Assembly (NCBI RefSeq): GCF_000003815.2
Contig: NC_049989.1
Coordinates: 13,083,000 to 13,146,999 of the forward strand
DNA from: Branchiostoma floridae
Taxonomy: Eukaryota > Chordata > Leptocardii > Amphioxiformes > Branchiostomatidae
Direction: 5' to 3'
DNA length: 64,000 nucleotides
Program-made: the position numbers and the translations under genes
The notes under the pieces: generated by a model
Seen by the model: only the letters and a program-made list of their open reading frames with translations
What the model was told of the DNA's origin: nothing
Databases searched by the model: none
In this document: positions 24,051 through 51,473 of the stretch, in pieces
Layout: each line of letters opens with the position of its first letter
Position numbering within the stretch: the stretch's first letter is position 1

Positions 24051-24640
24051 AAGATCGGTTGAGATGTAACGATGTAGTGATGTCGGTTGCGATGTAAGAT
24101 AAGTGCGCTGTTAAACGACGGTCGGTTTTACGAAGCGCTAAATCGCTGTCGAAACTCGAACGATGACGCGTCAATCGCATCGGAAGCCTCTATTGTGCAG
24201 TCGCGTTATCGAACTTAGAAAACCACTTCTTAGACCGCAAACTTTAATTAAGCCCTTACCAACAGTTACTCTTGTTGGGAATTTATTACTCAGAAAGAGA
24301 CAAGTCTTAGAAAGTCAGTTTCACAGCAAACCAGGGGAGAATTTAAAGGTGCATCAGGTGGTTCAAAGGCAATTCAAACTACAAGTTACCCACACGGCAT
24401 GTATATTCTCTATACCTATATTTCCATATACAAGTCTGTGTTATGATTCCAAAATCACCATAAAACATTGTCATAGACTATAAAAAACTATCACAAACTT
24501 TAGAACTCTAATACAATATTCACATCCTATATATATACATCCAGTGACTTTTAGTATAGCAGAAGAATCGATACTTTTAAACTAGCAGCGATGACAAAAC
24601 AGTCATGCAACATTTCTATTCCACATAACCCTCACTTGAT

Positions 24641-25085
24641 AAGGGGTGCCTATTAGAAGCATTTACACGAACCCTGTGAGATTCGTACATACATTACGTG
24701 ATACGCATGAATCCCTGTGCGAAAGCGCACGAGCCTTATGAAAATCACACAAATCACTACGCGAAAACATACGCACCTTATGAAAATCACACAAATCACT
24801 ATGCGAAAAATACGCACCTTATGTGATTTGCACAAACCTTATGCGAATGACGTAATCTCACGTGACCCTGCGGTGGTCGGTCGGTTTTTCATAAGGTTCG
24901 TGCAAATCAAATAAGGTTTGTGTGTGTCACATAGTGATTTGTGCGAATCACATAAGGTTCGTACGTTTTCGCACAGTGATTCGTGTGATTTTCATAAGGT
25001 TCGTGTGTTTTCACAGTGATTCGTGCATATCACATAATGTTCGTACAAATCTCATAGAGTTCGTGCAAATGCTTTGGCACTCCTG
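24641..25085. mobile_element. Foldback element of TATGAAAATCACACAAATCA units
   Basis: The left half (24655-24850) holds repeated AATCACACAAATCACTACGC and ACGCACCTTATG words. The right half (24890-25075) holds their reverse complements (CATAAGGTTCGT, ACAGTGATTCGTG). The outer ends AAGCATTTACACGAAC and GTTCGTGCAAATGCTT are inverted copies. The whole approximately 445-bp unit could fold into a long hairpin. There is no coding frame, consistent with a foldback-type non-autonomous element. Confidence 0.8.
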
Positions 25086-27923
25086 TTAATAACTGCCCGT
25101 AAAATAAAACAACATATCTAACGTTATATACATTTGCCCTTCACCACAGTTCACCATTAGAAATTTTTCACCCTAAGTTTTCATTTTGAAAAATCCAAAT
25201 CATCCCACAATTGGAACAACCAAAATGGCTTTCCAGCAAAGGTTTAAATCTAGACAAATTTCACTCCCAAAATATACTCAGTCTGGTATAAACACATCAT
25301 TCACTGCTTCAATTATTTACAAAAAGTCTTAATTAGACAAATTAAATGCTAGAACTGTTACGTTCATGGCAAGCCTCCTAGATGCTATTGCATTTTTCAT
25401 ACTATTGCAGGCTTCCGTTTACACCAAAACTTGAATGTATAATATTGTACGTTACATGACTTATACACGCATGAGGATAGGACTGCATATATACTACCGA
25501 AGCATCAGCATTAAATCAAAATTAAAAGGCTGATGAGAAAGGAAGGGGTTGGTAGCTTCTAAGACTAAATAATGCTTTTAGTGGCCTTTCCACTGGTCAG
25601 GCCCAAAGAAACGTAGGGAGGAGACCCAATAAGCCCTAAGCAACAGCAAGAGACTACATGTAACATAGTATGCAATGTAGGCTAAGTTACAACATTTTTC
25701 TTTCAATTCAAATTTGTAGCTAAAATTTGCCATACCCTTTGTGGTGCAAATTGGTTTCCTCCAAAACCAATTCTGACAGTCACCCCTTTCGTTCTTCATT
25801 TGCCTGTGAAATCCTTTCATAGGAAGACTTTTATTGAATTTGGCAAAAAAGCTGCCAATGTTGCAAAAATTTGAAATGCATTGCAGAACATATCTGATAG
25901 TATGGTTCTATACAAAAATGTACATGCATCTGAATATTGGAGAAAAACGTGGTTCTGCAAAAAAGAAAAGTGCTGGAATCTTCATTTGTGTTGTCTTCAA
26001 GCTTGACTCTTTTGCTGCTTCATTTTTTTCTGAAATGTATCAATTCCTGTCTCATCTTTGAGAAAATAAAACTAAGTGAGACCGTCACCATTGCACCATT
26101 GCCAATTACCATGATAGCAAACCTAACCCTTGCGCATGCAGGATGCTTCAGGGGTACGGGGGAAATACGTCCTTTCTTGACAATGTTTGCAGCAGCATTT
26201 TGGTTCCATATGTGAGCACTGTGTGCAGTATACATATACCTGGGTTCACACGCAAACAGATATCGCTGCCTAAAAAACATTACTGGACATAACATATTTG
26301 CACTATAAAAATTTGTAATGTTGTCAGAAATTTTATTCTTATTTAACTTTCAGATGCATTTGGCTTCATTTTTTAAACAAAACTTCAGGCAAGATGAAAA
26401 TTGTAAATAGCCTAAGAACAATGAATGCACATCTTCTTTTTGGATCAGAAAATCTACTTAACAAGCTAAATGTTTTTGGGTGTATTCAAATTGAAACAAA
26501 CTTATAAGCTAAAAGTAACACTATTGGCAGAAAGCAATGAAACTAAATATTAAAAAACAATTTTAAATGAACTACATGAGATTTGTTGAAAGAATTTTGT
26601 CTTTTCCTGGTTTTGCTTTCTTGTACACTCTTTAAAGCATATTCTAAACAATATGACAGATGATGAAAGCATGTTAAAAAGTGTGAACCCAGCAATATGT
26701 AGCCAATCCGTACTCCGGCGCGTTTCCGACAATTTTCCAACGCGCATGCAGCTGCTCGTCTGTTCCGCAAACAATTCCTATCGGCTGGGCAAGGGAGAAC
26801 GCGCCTGCAATGCAAGGACCCACAAAAAGCTTCACACATGCACAAACCATGATCTGAAATGGAATGGTACCACCACCTCACCGTGACGCTGCCTAAAATG
26901 CAACTAATGACGCCAAGAAAATGAAGTTAGCTGTTTAGATGAGTTGCTAACAGTTTCTGCAAAAAACTTTTTTATGACATCTAACTTAGTTTTATCCTTT
27001 AAGGTATAATCTTGACCTAAAATAAGTGAAAGTTTTGTTTTATCAGTGCAAATTATTGCAGATCACACTTCTGGAAGTTCCAAATTTCTATACAAAAATT
27101 TACTGAAAAGTTAAATGTTTCACTGCTTTGATGTAAAAGATATAAAACCAGAAATTCATCCAAATCACTGCATTCACTGAAAATTCTCTGTCCGGCCATA
27201 ACTCGACAACATGAAGGCTAACGCTGGTTCACCTTTATCCGTGGGGTACCCCATATCCGTTGTTTTAAAAAACAGGGTATTTAGGGTAATCGTGTCGATG
27301 GACATTGCAATATTTTGAAAATAACCACTGTGACAATATTTTGAAGATTTAACATGTTGAAAACTACTGTCTGTGGACGTGATATATGCAAATACCCAGC
27401 TTATAAAACAGCGGGTTTACATGTAGGTTACCCAACGGATAAAGGTGAACTAGCGTTACAAGTTGATATAAATTTCAGTTTGTCAACCAACTTTCCTGAG
27501 ACTTTTTGTTTTCAGAAAATATAGAATTTTATATGTCAAAACCCTTTTTTGCTTGTTTCCTTGTCCATATTCATCATAGAGTTCAAAGCATTGGGGGAAA
27601 AAACTAATGCAACATGTAAAAATTTAGTAAAAAATTACAAACCGGTAAGTTAAAAAGACATTATAGAGTTGCCCTTGCCCTTAAATCTCTGCATATCTGC
27701 TTTGATTATACTATCATCATGTCATGTAATGCTGATGACATTATGTTTTTCCACCACCTATGCACCATGGTGATATTAGGATGAAGTTAGTCCCACATTT
27801 GGCACACACAACACAGCAAAAGTTAGTACTGCATGGTTACAACATCCCAGCATGCATCAGGATTGGCACAAGCGGCCTTTCCTTCTGATGCACTCTGGGA
27901 AGACATGTCCCAGAATGCCATGA
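25086..27923. other. 3' flank of LRRC74, no other gene seen
   Basis: Probably includes the LRRC74 3' UTR (minus strand) running down from 27923. Short open frames on both strands have no recognisable domains. A foldback miniature element occupies 27219-27458. Confidence 0.4.
27219..27458. mobile_element. Foldback MITE, AACGCTAGTTCACC family, copy 1
   Basis: TAACGCTGGTTCACCTTTAT at the left pairs with ATAAAGGTGAACTAGCGTTA at the right, and the arms continue inward (GTGGGGTACCCCATATCCGT). Further copies are at 38264-38454, 40057-40290 and 49186-49402. Confidence 0.85.
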
Positions 27924-44795
<16,872 letters not shown>

Positions 44796-45723
44796 GATTT
44801 TTTGGTCTAAGATCTTCGCTAGGGTTCAGAATTCGGCATGTTTTTTTGACGTTTCAATCTCGACTCTCTTCAAGAAGCAAACAGCTCAAAACTTTCAGCG
44901 TGAGGTTGTCATGGCGCCTCATTTGCATATCAAAAGGCATGAGTAGTAGGGAAAGTGCTCATGCAATCTATTACTCGAGGAGTACATGTCACTCACTCAT
45001 ACAGTACATGTAGACAACAATAAAAGCAAGGCTTTAGGTTTGAAAAAGAAAACGAGGTCTGTCTCCTTTTATTCGTATTCAAAATTATCGCACAAACAAT
45101 TCAACCTATTTACTAGTAGACTGAAATACTGCGTGAGAGCAAGGATAACATCGCATCAATACAAACTTGGTGCAAAATGATATTTTTCCCGAATCTTATG
45201 TATTAACACAGTCGATCAAGACTTTGTTTCTTGGAAAATAACGCATAAATCTATTGAAAGGTAATTTATTACAGTATTAGCCTAATCGTTTGTCTGTAAC
45301 GTCATATTTCAATGAATATTTTGCCTCAAGAGAAAATAGAAGTAACGTTACTTTCCAAAGACTGAAGTCAACATTACCTTTTCATTCATTTCCATTATAA
45401 GTTAGTAAGACTAAAGCGTTTGTTCTTGGTAACACCGAAGCAAAATTGATACGCAACTTAGACTGAGACAGCGAAAATGAGACGATGGCACTAAAACCAT
45501 GACGTCACTGCTTTCAACCTGCGTTACCTGACGCAATGACGTCATCAGAGGGTTTACTCCTTATGTTAATGAGGTTTTAACATCGTTTTTTACAACAACT
45601 CATTCATTTCGAAAACATATTTGCAACGACGACATTACATATTCACTACTCCGAAATTTTGGGAGAATTTCAAGTGCCTTTAATACATCTTACATTGTAA
45701 ACTAATTTTGGCTTGTGATAAAA
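44796..45723. other. Intergenic region between LRRC74 and the U1-like gene
   Basis: Contains the LRRC74 promoter (minus strand), not resolved to a motif. TGACGTCA-type sites occur near 45500 and 45540. No coding exon is seen. Confidence 0.4.
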
Positions 45724-45807
45724 ATGTCTCAAGTTGAACTAAAATCAGTGAAATCATGGATAGAGGAACCACAACATAAAAAGACTGTTGTCTTGATGGG
45801 GGCACAG
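45724..45807 (+). CDS. Possible 28-aa first exon
   Basis: The frame MSQVELKSVKSWIEEPQ... ends exactly at a CAG|GTGAGC donor 18 bp before the U1-like RNA. No following exon in phase could be identified, and the peptide matches nothing I recognise. It may be chance, part of the U1 upstream region, or the first exon of an unseen transcript. Confidence 0.2.
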
Positions 45808-45824
45808 GTGAGCCGTTGCACGGC

Positions 45825-45990
45825 ATACTTACCTGGCAGAGAAGACACGCTGATCAAAAAGGGCGTTCTTCCAGGATGAGGCCCGATCATTGCACCCCCG
45901 GTCTGGGTTGACCCCTGCGATTACCCCAAACGCGGGTAACTCGGCTGTGTAATTTCTGATAGTGGGGGTCTGCGTTCGCGCTTACCCCCG
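45825..45990 (+). ncRNA. U1 spliceosomal snRNA-like gene (variant)
   Basis: Starts with the invariant U1 5' end ATACTTACCTGGCAG, which base-pairs with 5' splice sites. Stem-loop I, stem-loop II (loop ATTGCACCCC), stem-loop III (GCGATTACCCC paired with GGGTAACTCG) and stem-loop IV (GGGGGTCTGCGTTCGCGCTTACCCCC) follow in order at the expected length (about 166 nt; human U1 is 164). Stems III and IV differ from human U1 by paired changes that keep pairing. However, the U1-70K loop reads GATCAAAAAGG instead of GATCACGAAGG, and the Sm-site position (45951-45959) reads AATTTCTGA instead of AATTTGTGG. It is therefore a U1 gene copy or variant; whether it makes a functional snRNP is uncertain. Confidence 0.87.
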
Positions 45991-46317
45991 CACAAAAAAA
46001 ACAAAGAAGTAAACATCCACCTCAGCTATGCCTTCAAATTTTCGATATTGGGATAACGTTAGTATGGTTTTACTGTTAAAAGGTGCTTACGAATTCATAC
46101 CTTTTCTGTAACACTAATAGTTTTTGGATGTAACAGTCATCGGAGATCGAAGAATACCTACAAAACCGTACTTTGGTTATAAACTTCACATTTTAACCAA
46201 CGATAAACGATAACGATTGTCAAGAAATCACACCAATTTCACCTGCTTGTCCATCTTCAAAATACCGCTAGATGGCGCTTTTGACACGTCAGAAAGCCAG
46301 CTTGCCTTTGACTTCCG

Positions 46318-46372
46318 TGTTCAAGATGGCGACCGAGGTGACGAAAAAGTGGACTATGCACCTAACTCAGTA
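46318..46372 (+). promoter_or_regulatory. YY1-like motif and upstream ORF before MARCH5
   Basis: TTCAAGATGGCGACCGAGG matches the YY1 core (AAGATGGCG) often found just downstream of transcription starts of housekeeping genes. The ATG within it opens a 15-codon upstream ORF ending at 46372, before the main ATG at 46435. Confidence 0.45.
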
Positions 46373-46434
46373 ACTTTTGCTCACTTTCTCCCCGTTAACA
46401 AGGTATGGAATAGTATCCAAACGATTATCTAAAG

Positions 46435-48851
46435 ATGAGTGACTCAGAGGAAGAGCACAAATGTGTCTCGGAAGACGAAACTGACGAGGAAGACGAAGAA
46501 GAAGACGTTTACGTGGTCGATGCCGAAGAAGAGGTTGCAGAGATCGCTGGCGAAACTGCCCTGAGTTGTCCCGTGTTACATCATGATGTCCAGGTACAAC
46601 ATGATGATGACACTGTGGACAGTGCTCTAGGTGCCAGCTCAACAACCAAAGAGTCAAAACAAGGTAACAGGACGTTTTTATATCAACTGTAGTACAGTAG
46701 GATCTAGGATCTTCTTCTTGCACGATATATAACACATTGGAAATTTGCAAGCAGATGTTAGTGGTAAGCCAACATTTTCTAGTTGGTCAGTTTTCCTGAC
46801 ATGCAACCCTTACAAGATTTACTCACACATATGACCTACTAGTATCCTCCTGTTTCAATGAGAAATTGTATACTATTTATGACGCAGTAAAACATATGCA
46901 ATAGATCTATTATGGATGAAAATCATCTTTTCTTTCTCAGTTTCTGTGTCTGCATTCTGCAGTCTTTCAATAGCTTTCTCATTTTACATTCATGGGTATA
47001 GTGTAAACAGTCATCCTAAGGCACGATCTAGACACGGTTTTTCCCGATATCGGCGAGCCGAAAACCTCTCTCCGACAGCTTTTTTTCAGCGTCTAGATGG
47101 AACTGCAATATCCCGAAAGGTCCGGAGCATTCGCCCAATAGCTTAGCAGGGGTCCCAGATAGCTTGGCAGGGGTCCCCGAAAGCTTCCGCGCGCGTGTAG
47201 ATGTGTCCCGACTTCGGGAGGGCTCATTAGCATATAATTCGGGCTCATTAGAATATATAGCTGTTTATGACTGTAAGCGCCACGGGTGTCCCGTGGCCAA
47301 CGTTCCAGATCCCTCCGACATCTCCACAGATATCGGCAAAAACTGTGTATAGATTGGGCCTAAGTCTCTTTCACAAATTGCCAACAAAAGCTGGCCTAAG
47401 TTACAAAGCTAAAGCTTTTTTTCTGAATCTATTTCAGAATCTTATAAGACCACAACAGCCACAGAGATGGACATCCCCGCGGCCACGTGCTGGGTGTGTT
47501 TCGCTACGGTGGAGGATGAACCGACCGCCAAGTGGCTGAGGCCGTGTCACTGCCGCGGGACAAGCAAGTGGGTCCACGAGGCGTGTCTCCAGCGCTGGAT
47601 CGACGAGAAACAGAAGGGGAACAGCACGACGAAAGTCAGGTGTCCGCAGTGCGAGGCTGAGTACATCATAGGTGAGGTCTGACTGGTCCTGACTGTCAAT
47701 CACAATTAGCGCTTCAACCAATCAGAGAATTGGCAATTAGTGGTTCAGTCAATGAGAGAGTGGCTGCTTGTCCATCAAATGTTTGCATTTTGTATGATTT
47801 CATTTTCCATTTCTACATTTTGACATGTCTTGTTACTTGAAGTTGTTAGTCAGTATTGTCAGTGTAAGAGAGTGAGTTTAAGCTAATTGGTACCCAGACA
47901 ATATCTCAACATGTTTGCAAGCAAATTGAAATATGATTAGCAATATCTTTAACTCATCAATTACTAGTAGACCAAGGCATCCCTTTAAAGTTTAAGTGAA
48001 ATACAATTTCACAGAAAACAAATCTACCATAAAGGTTGAATGTCATTTTCCAACCAGCCCTTCCTATATTGAGTATGTATATTGAGTTAAAGTTTATTTA
48101 TTTATTGGTTTGGCTGTTCAGAACACAGCCAGGGCTGCCCAACTAGCCTATGGCTATTACAAAGGGCTAGCCGTTAAAACCATGTTTAATATCCTTTTTA
48201 TTTCCAGTATTTCCCAGCTGCAGCCCATTGGTCAAGATCCTGGAGGGCGTGGACAGCTGGCTGTTATCTATCAGTCCGTACTGCGCCGGTATCGGCTTCT
48301 GTATCTCCGTGTACTGGTGCTCCTGGACGTTCGGATTCCTGACCGTGGTACAGGTCATGGGACTACAGGAGGGAACGCAGACCATCGACAAGGCGGACCC
48401 TCTGGTGGCCATGATCATGCTCCCCACCATCCCGTACATGCTCATCCTCGCGCGTATGATCCCATGGGACCAGTACCTCCTCCGGGTGTGGCGTCGCCAT
48501 GGCAACAAGCTGCCGTTCATTAAGCACGCCCCCGCGGCGTACGCCCGGGAGCCTGCGGAGGGCGGCGACGGGGCGGACACGGTGAAGTCGGGACTAAGGC
48601 TGTTTCTGGGAGCGATGGCCCTCCCCACCATGGCGACCATCTGCGGGAAACTTTTCTTCCGCAGCGTGAGGCCGAACTGGCAGAGGGCGATACTCGGGGG
48701 AATCTTCTACATCGCGGTGAAAGGCGTGGTGAAGATCTACTACAAGCAGGGGCAGTACGAGAGGCAGGCCAATAGGGTGATACTGGACTTCCACCCGCGG
48801 GAAGAGGAGGGGGAGGTTCCACTAGTACAGGGGGTGGAGGATGAAGTCTGA
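46435..48851 (+). CDS. MARCH5, membrane RING-CH E3 ubiquitin ligase
   Basis: Exons 46435-46663, 47438-47671 and 48208-48851 join in phase 1 at both junctions and encode 368 aa. The C4HC3 RING-CH finger is complete: Cys94, Cys97, Cys113, Cys115, His123, Cys126, Cys145, Cys148, with the family signature LQRWIDEKQKGN. Four hydrophobic segments follow (for example AGIGFCISVYWCSWTFGFL and MIMLPTIPYMLILARMI), then ADPL, WDQYLLRVWR and a KIYYKQGQYERQANRVIL tail. By family this is the mitochondrial outer-membrane ligase acting on fission/fusion factors and MAVS signalling. Vertebrate MARCH5 is about 278 aa and starts shortly before the RING. Here an 86-residue Asp/Glu-rich leader precedes it; Met87 in exon 2 (47467) would give a protein of conventional size. 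A foldback element sits in intron 1. Confidence 0.94.
47017..47363. mobile_element. TIR element in MARCH5 intron 1
   Basis: TAAGGCACGATCTAGACACGG... and its inverted partner ...CTGTGTATAGATTGGGCCTAA are about 35-bp inverted ends (both include GATATCGGC near the inner edge). It is about 347 bp, GC-richer than its flanks, and non-coding. Confidence 0.75.
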
Positions 48852-49185
48852 TATGGTGTAATGAAATGGAACACCCCCAAACCTCAGTTTAAAATTTCAC
48901 CTGTGTACTGTAGGTAGATATCCTTCTGAAGCAACAAGTTGACAATTTTTTAAGAATTTCCAACACAAATTTGCGACTGTCCAACTCTAGTCTCTGTCGT
49001 GGAATAAGTAATCCACTGCTTCTGTGATGTCAAGTTATGCGGAAGGAACAGTGACTCAGTGAGCAGTGGATCATAAAATGACATCACGAAAAGGGGTGGA
49101 TTGGTCATTCCTTGACAAAGACTCAAGTTAGACAGTCAAAAATTTGGATAAGTCCAATTTTTTGTGTTGGAAGGTACATTATATA

Positions 49186-49402
49186 TTGCTAGTTTACCTT
49201 TATCCCGGGGTAACCTATATCCGTTGTATTAAAAAACGGGATATTTTAGGGATATCAAGTCGACGGATGTTTGTTTTAAATTGCAATATTTGAAAAGTAT
49301 TGCTGTATGAAACCACCATGTGTTGACTTGATATCCCTAAATATCCCGATTTTAGATACAACGGGTATAGGTTATGCCACAAATAAAGGTGAACTAGCGT
49401 TA
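49186..49402. mobile_element. Foldback MITE, AACGCTAGTTCACC family, copy 4
   Basis: The best-preserved palindrome of the family: GCTAGTTTACCTTTAT pairs with ATAAAGGTGAACTAGC. Inner arms GGGATATCAAGTCGAC and GTTGACTTGATATCCC also pair, so nearly the whole 217 bp can fold. It lies within the likely MARCH5 3' UTR. Confidence 0.85.
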
Positions 49403-50002
49403 TACAGTTAAACTTTGCTTCAGAAGTCACATGATATCGACTGAGATTCAAGAAACTCTTATATCCAGATCAGCATTTTTTCTGAGGATGATGCTTCAGA
49501 CGTAATAGTTTGCAAACTTTGAAGTCCTGTGTCAGAAGCATATTGAATTTGTAAAGTATTACATCTTATTATGTTTACCTAGTTCACATTCTTTGCTCAG
49601 AGCTCTAGTCATGATTAACACGATTGATTGATTAGCAGATGTCTTTGAATACCAAAATAATTAAGTCAGCATTACTCATTTAATAATACTGTGAACTCCA
49701 AATTTTAGATTCTAACCCATAAAAATAAAAGCTGGGCAAGATATATGAATAGCAGTGTCACCTTTGTATACTTGAAGCAAAGAAGAATCGTCAAGATTTA
49801 GTTTAGGGCCACTTTTTTTTCTTTGTTGCCTTTCCATTGAGAAGAAAAAAAATCTTGAAGTTCATGCATATGGGACACGGTCTGTCTATCTGCGTTGTCA
49901 GGGCTGTTTATTAATATTATGCAATTTTTAGACATGAAGTGAGGGTGCAAATATTGAAACTTAAATTGTAAACTGTATATTAAATATTGCTGTCTTTAAA
50001 AG

Positions 50003-50008
50003 GAATAA
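50003..50008 (+). terminator. Candidate MARCH5 polyadenylation signal
   Basis: AATAAA followed by a G/T-rich stretch (GTTGGCTCC...GCTTCTTTG). An alternative earlier AATAAA is at 49726. Confidence 0.35.
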
Positions 50009-50806
50009 ACGTTGGCTCCTGGCTGCTTCTTTGATTTTGAAATCTTGGGGTTACAAGTTTTGACAAGACAACATCAATCTAATTATCTTTCTAGTTACTA
50101 GGCTAAGCTTAAAGGTATGCTACGTAATTTATCTGAGTGACCACCAGAATTAGACCCTCCTGGCTGTAAATAACAACATGTTTGTATGATGCACTGATGT
50201 TGCAACTTCTCTCACTGAAACTTGGCTAAAAGGTAGACTTAGCTTACTATGTAAAGAAATGGCAGGAAAATCTACTTTTTGTATTGTCGAAATAGTACGT
50301 AGTATAGCTTTAAAGCTAGGTAAATCATTACTAAGTTTAACTGTAACGTCCTTGGTTTAACCTAAAACAAATTATCTTTTTTATCCAGTATACTCTTAAC
50401 ATATTACCTTCTTTGTTGAGAAAATATGAAATGTGCCATAGAAGAAAGAAAGAAAGACAAGACCAGTGTGTGAAGAGGTTCCACATGTATTATTGATTGC
50501 TGAATGGTGAACAAATGGGGATGTAAATCCTCAATAATCTAGGTCGATGACGTGATGGAAAGTCAAAACAATACCGGGATCAACTCTTCAAAATATTATT
50601 GCTAAGCAGACAGCAGACAGCTCCAAAGTATACACCAATGATTAGTAAAGTATAGCAATAACGATAATTACGAAAGGTGGTAATTTTCTACAAAATAAGT
50701 AGAGGAATTTTTGTTAATTTGAATTAGTAATTAACCATGACCATCAGAAGGATTTTCTCATAAGACAATCCGCTAGACACCAGTTTAAGATATTCTTAAT
50801 TATGTC

Positions 50807-51025
50807 NNNNNNNNNNNNNNNNNNNNNNNNNNNNNNNNNNNNNNNNNNNNNNNNNNNNNNNNNNNNNNNNNNNNNNNNNNNNNNNNNNNNNNNNNNNNNN
50901 NNNNNNNNNNNNNNNNNNNNNNNNNNNNNNNNNNNNNNNNNNNNNNNNNNNNNNNNNNNNNNNNNNNNNNNNNNNNNNNNNNNNNNNNNNNNNNNNNNNN
51001 NNNNNNNNNNNNNNNNNNNNNNNNN
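50807..51025. other. Assembly gap (219 N)
   Basis: Run of N in the intergenic region; no gene evidence on either edge. Confidence 0.99.
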
Positions 51026-51104
51026 TTTGAATGTTAATCTAACATTTTTATGTTCCTACAGATCTACACTATAGTTTAATGTAGCCTGTGTTTACACAAT
51101 CTCT

Positions 51105-51180
51105 CACTGGCTGTAGTCCTAGGGTGGCGGCAATTGTAGGGCCGGCCGCTTGGAGCGCAGTTTTAGTTAGGATATAGTTT
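51105..51180 (+). repeat. Dispersed repeat, copy 2
   Basis: Shares CCTAGGGTGGCGGCAATTGTAGGGCCGG with the inverted copy at 13315-13385, and the similarity extends into GCGCAGTTTTAGTTAGG. Confidence 0.55.
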
Positions 51181-51473
51181 AATAGTAAGTTTGAAAACAA
51201 TACATGCAATATATTTAAGTTGGTTTGCAAATAGTTAAGAATTCATAGTGTATCTGATAGCTGATAGAATTAAGTTCCTTTCATCACCTAAGCCTGTGGA
51301 AGAGAAAAAGGCAACTACCACCAACACTAGCTTAAGCAGAGCATTAAATGTTATTCCCTAAAACACGTTTTTAGGTGCATGCTGTAAAGGGCTTATCAAA
51401 GGGGCTATTGTTCTACAAATACAACACTTAAGCCCTATTTTGGTCCCAAATTAGACAGCTTCTTTGTGTGGTT

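Larger units (their letters stand above)
48852..51473. other. Intergenic: MARCH5 3' UTR, repeats and a gap
   Basis: AATAAA at 49726 and 50003 are candidate MARCH5 poly(A) signals. A foldback copy occupies 49186-49402. No gene is seen. A gap covers 50807-51025, and dispersed repeat copy 2 is at 51105-51180. Confidence 0.5.

Noticed and set aside
48110-48822. Alternate-frame and antisense ORFs over MARCH5 exon 3
   Set aside because: The MARCH5 frame is fixed by splice phase and by clear family similarity; the others are shadows in GC-rich coding sequence.
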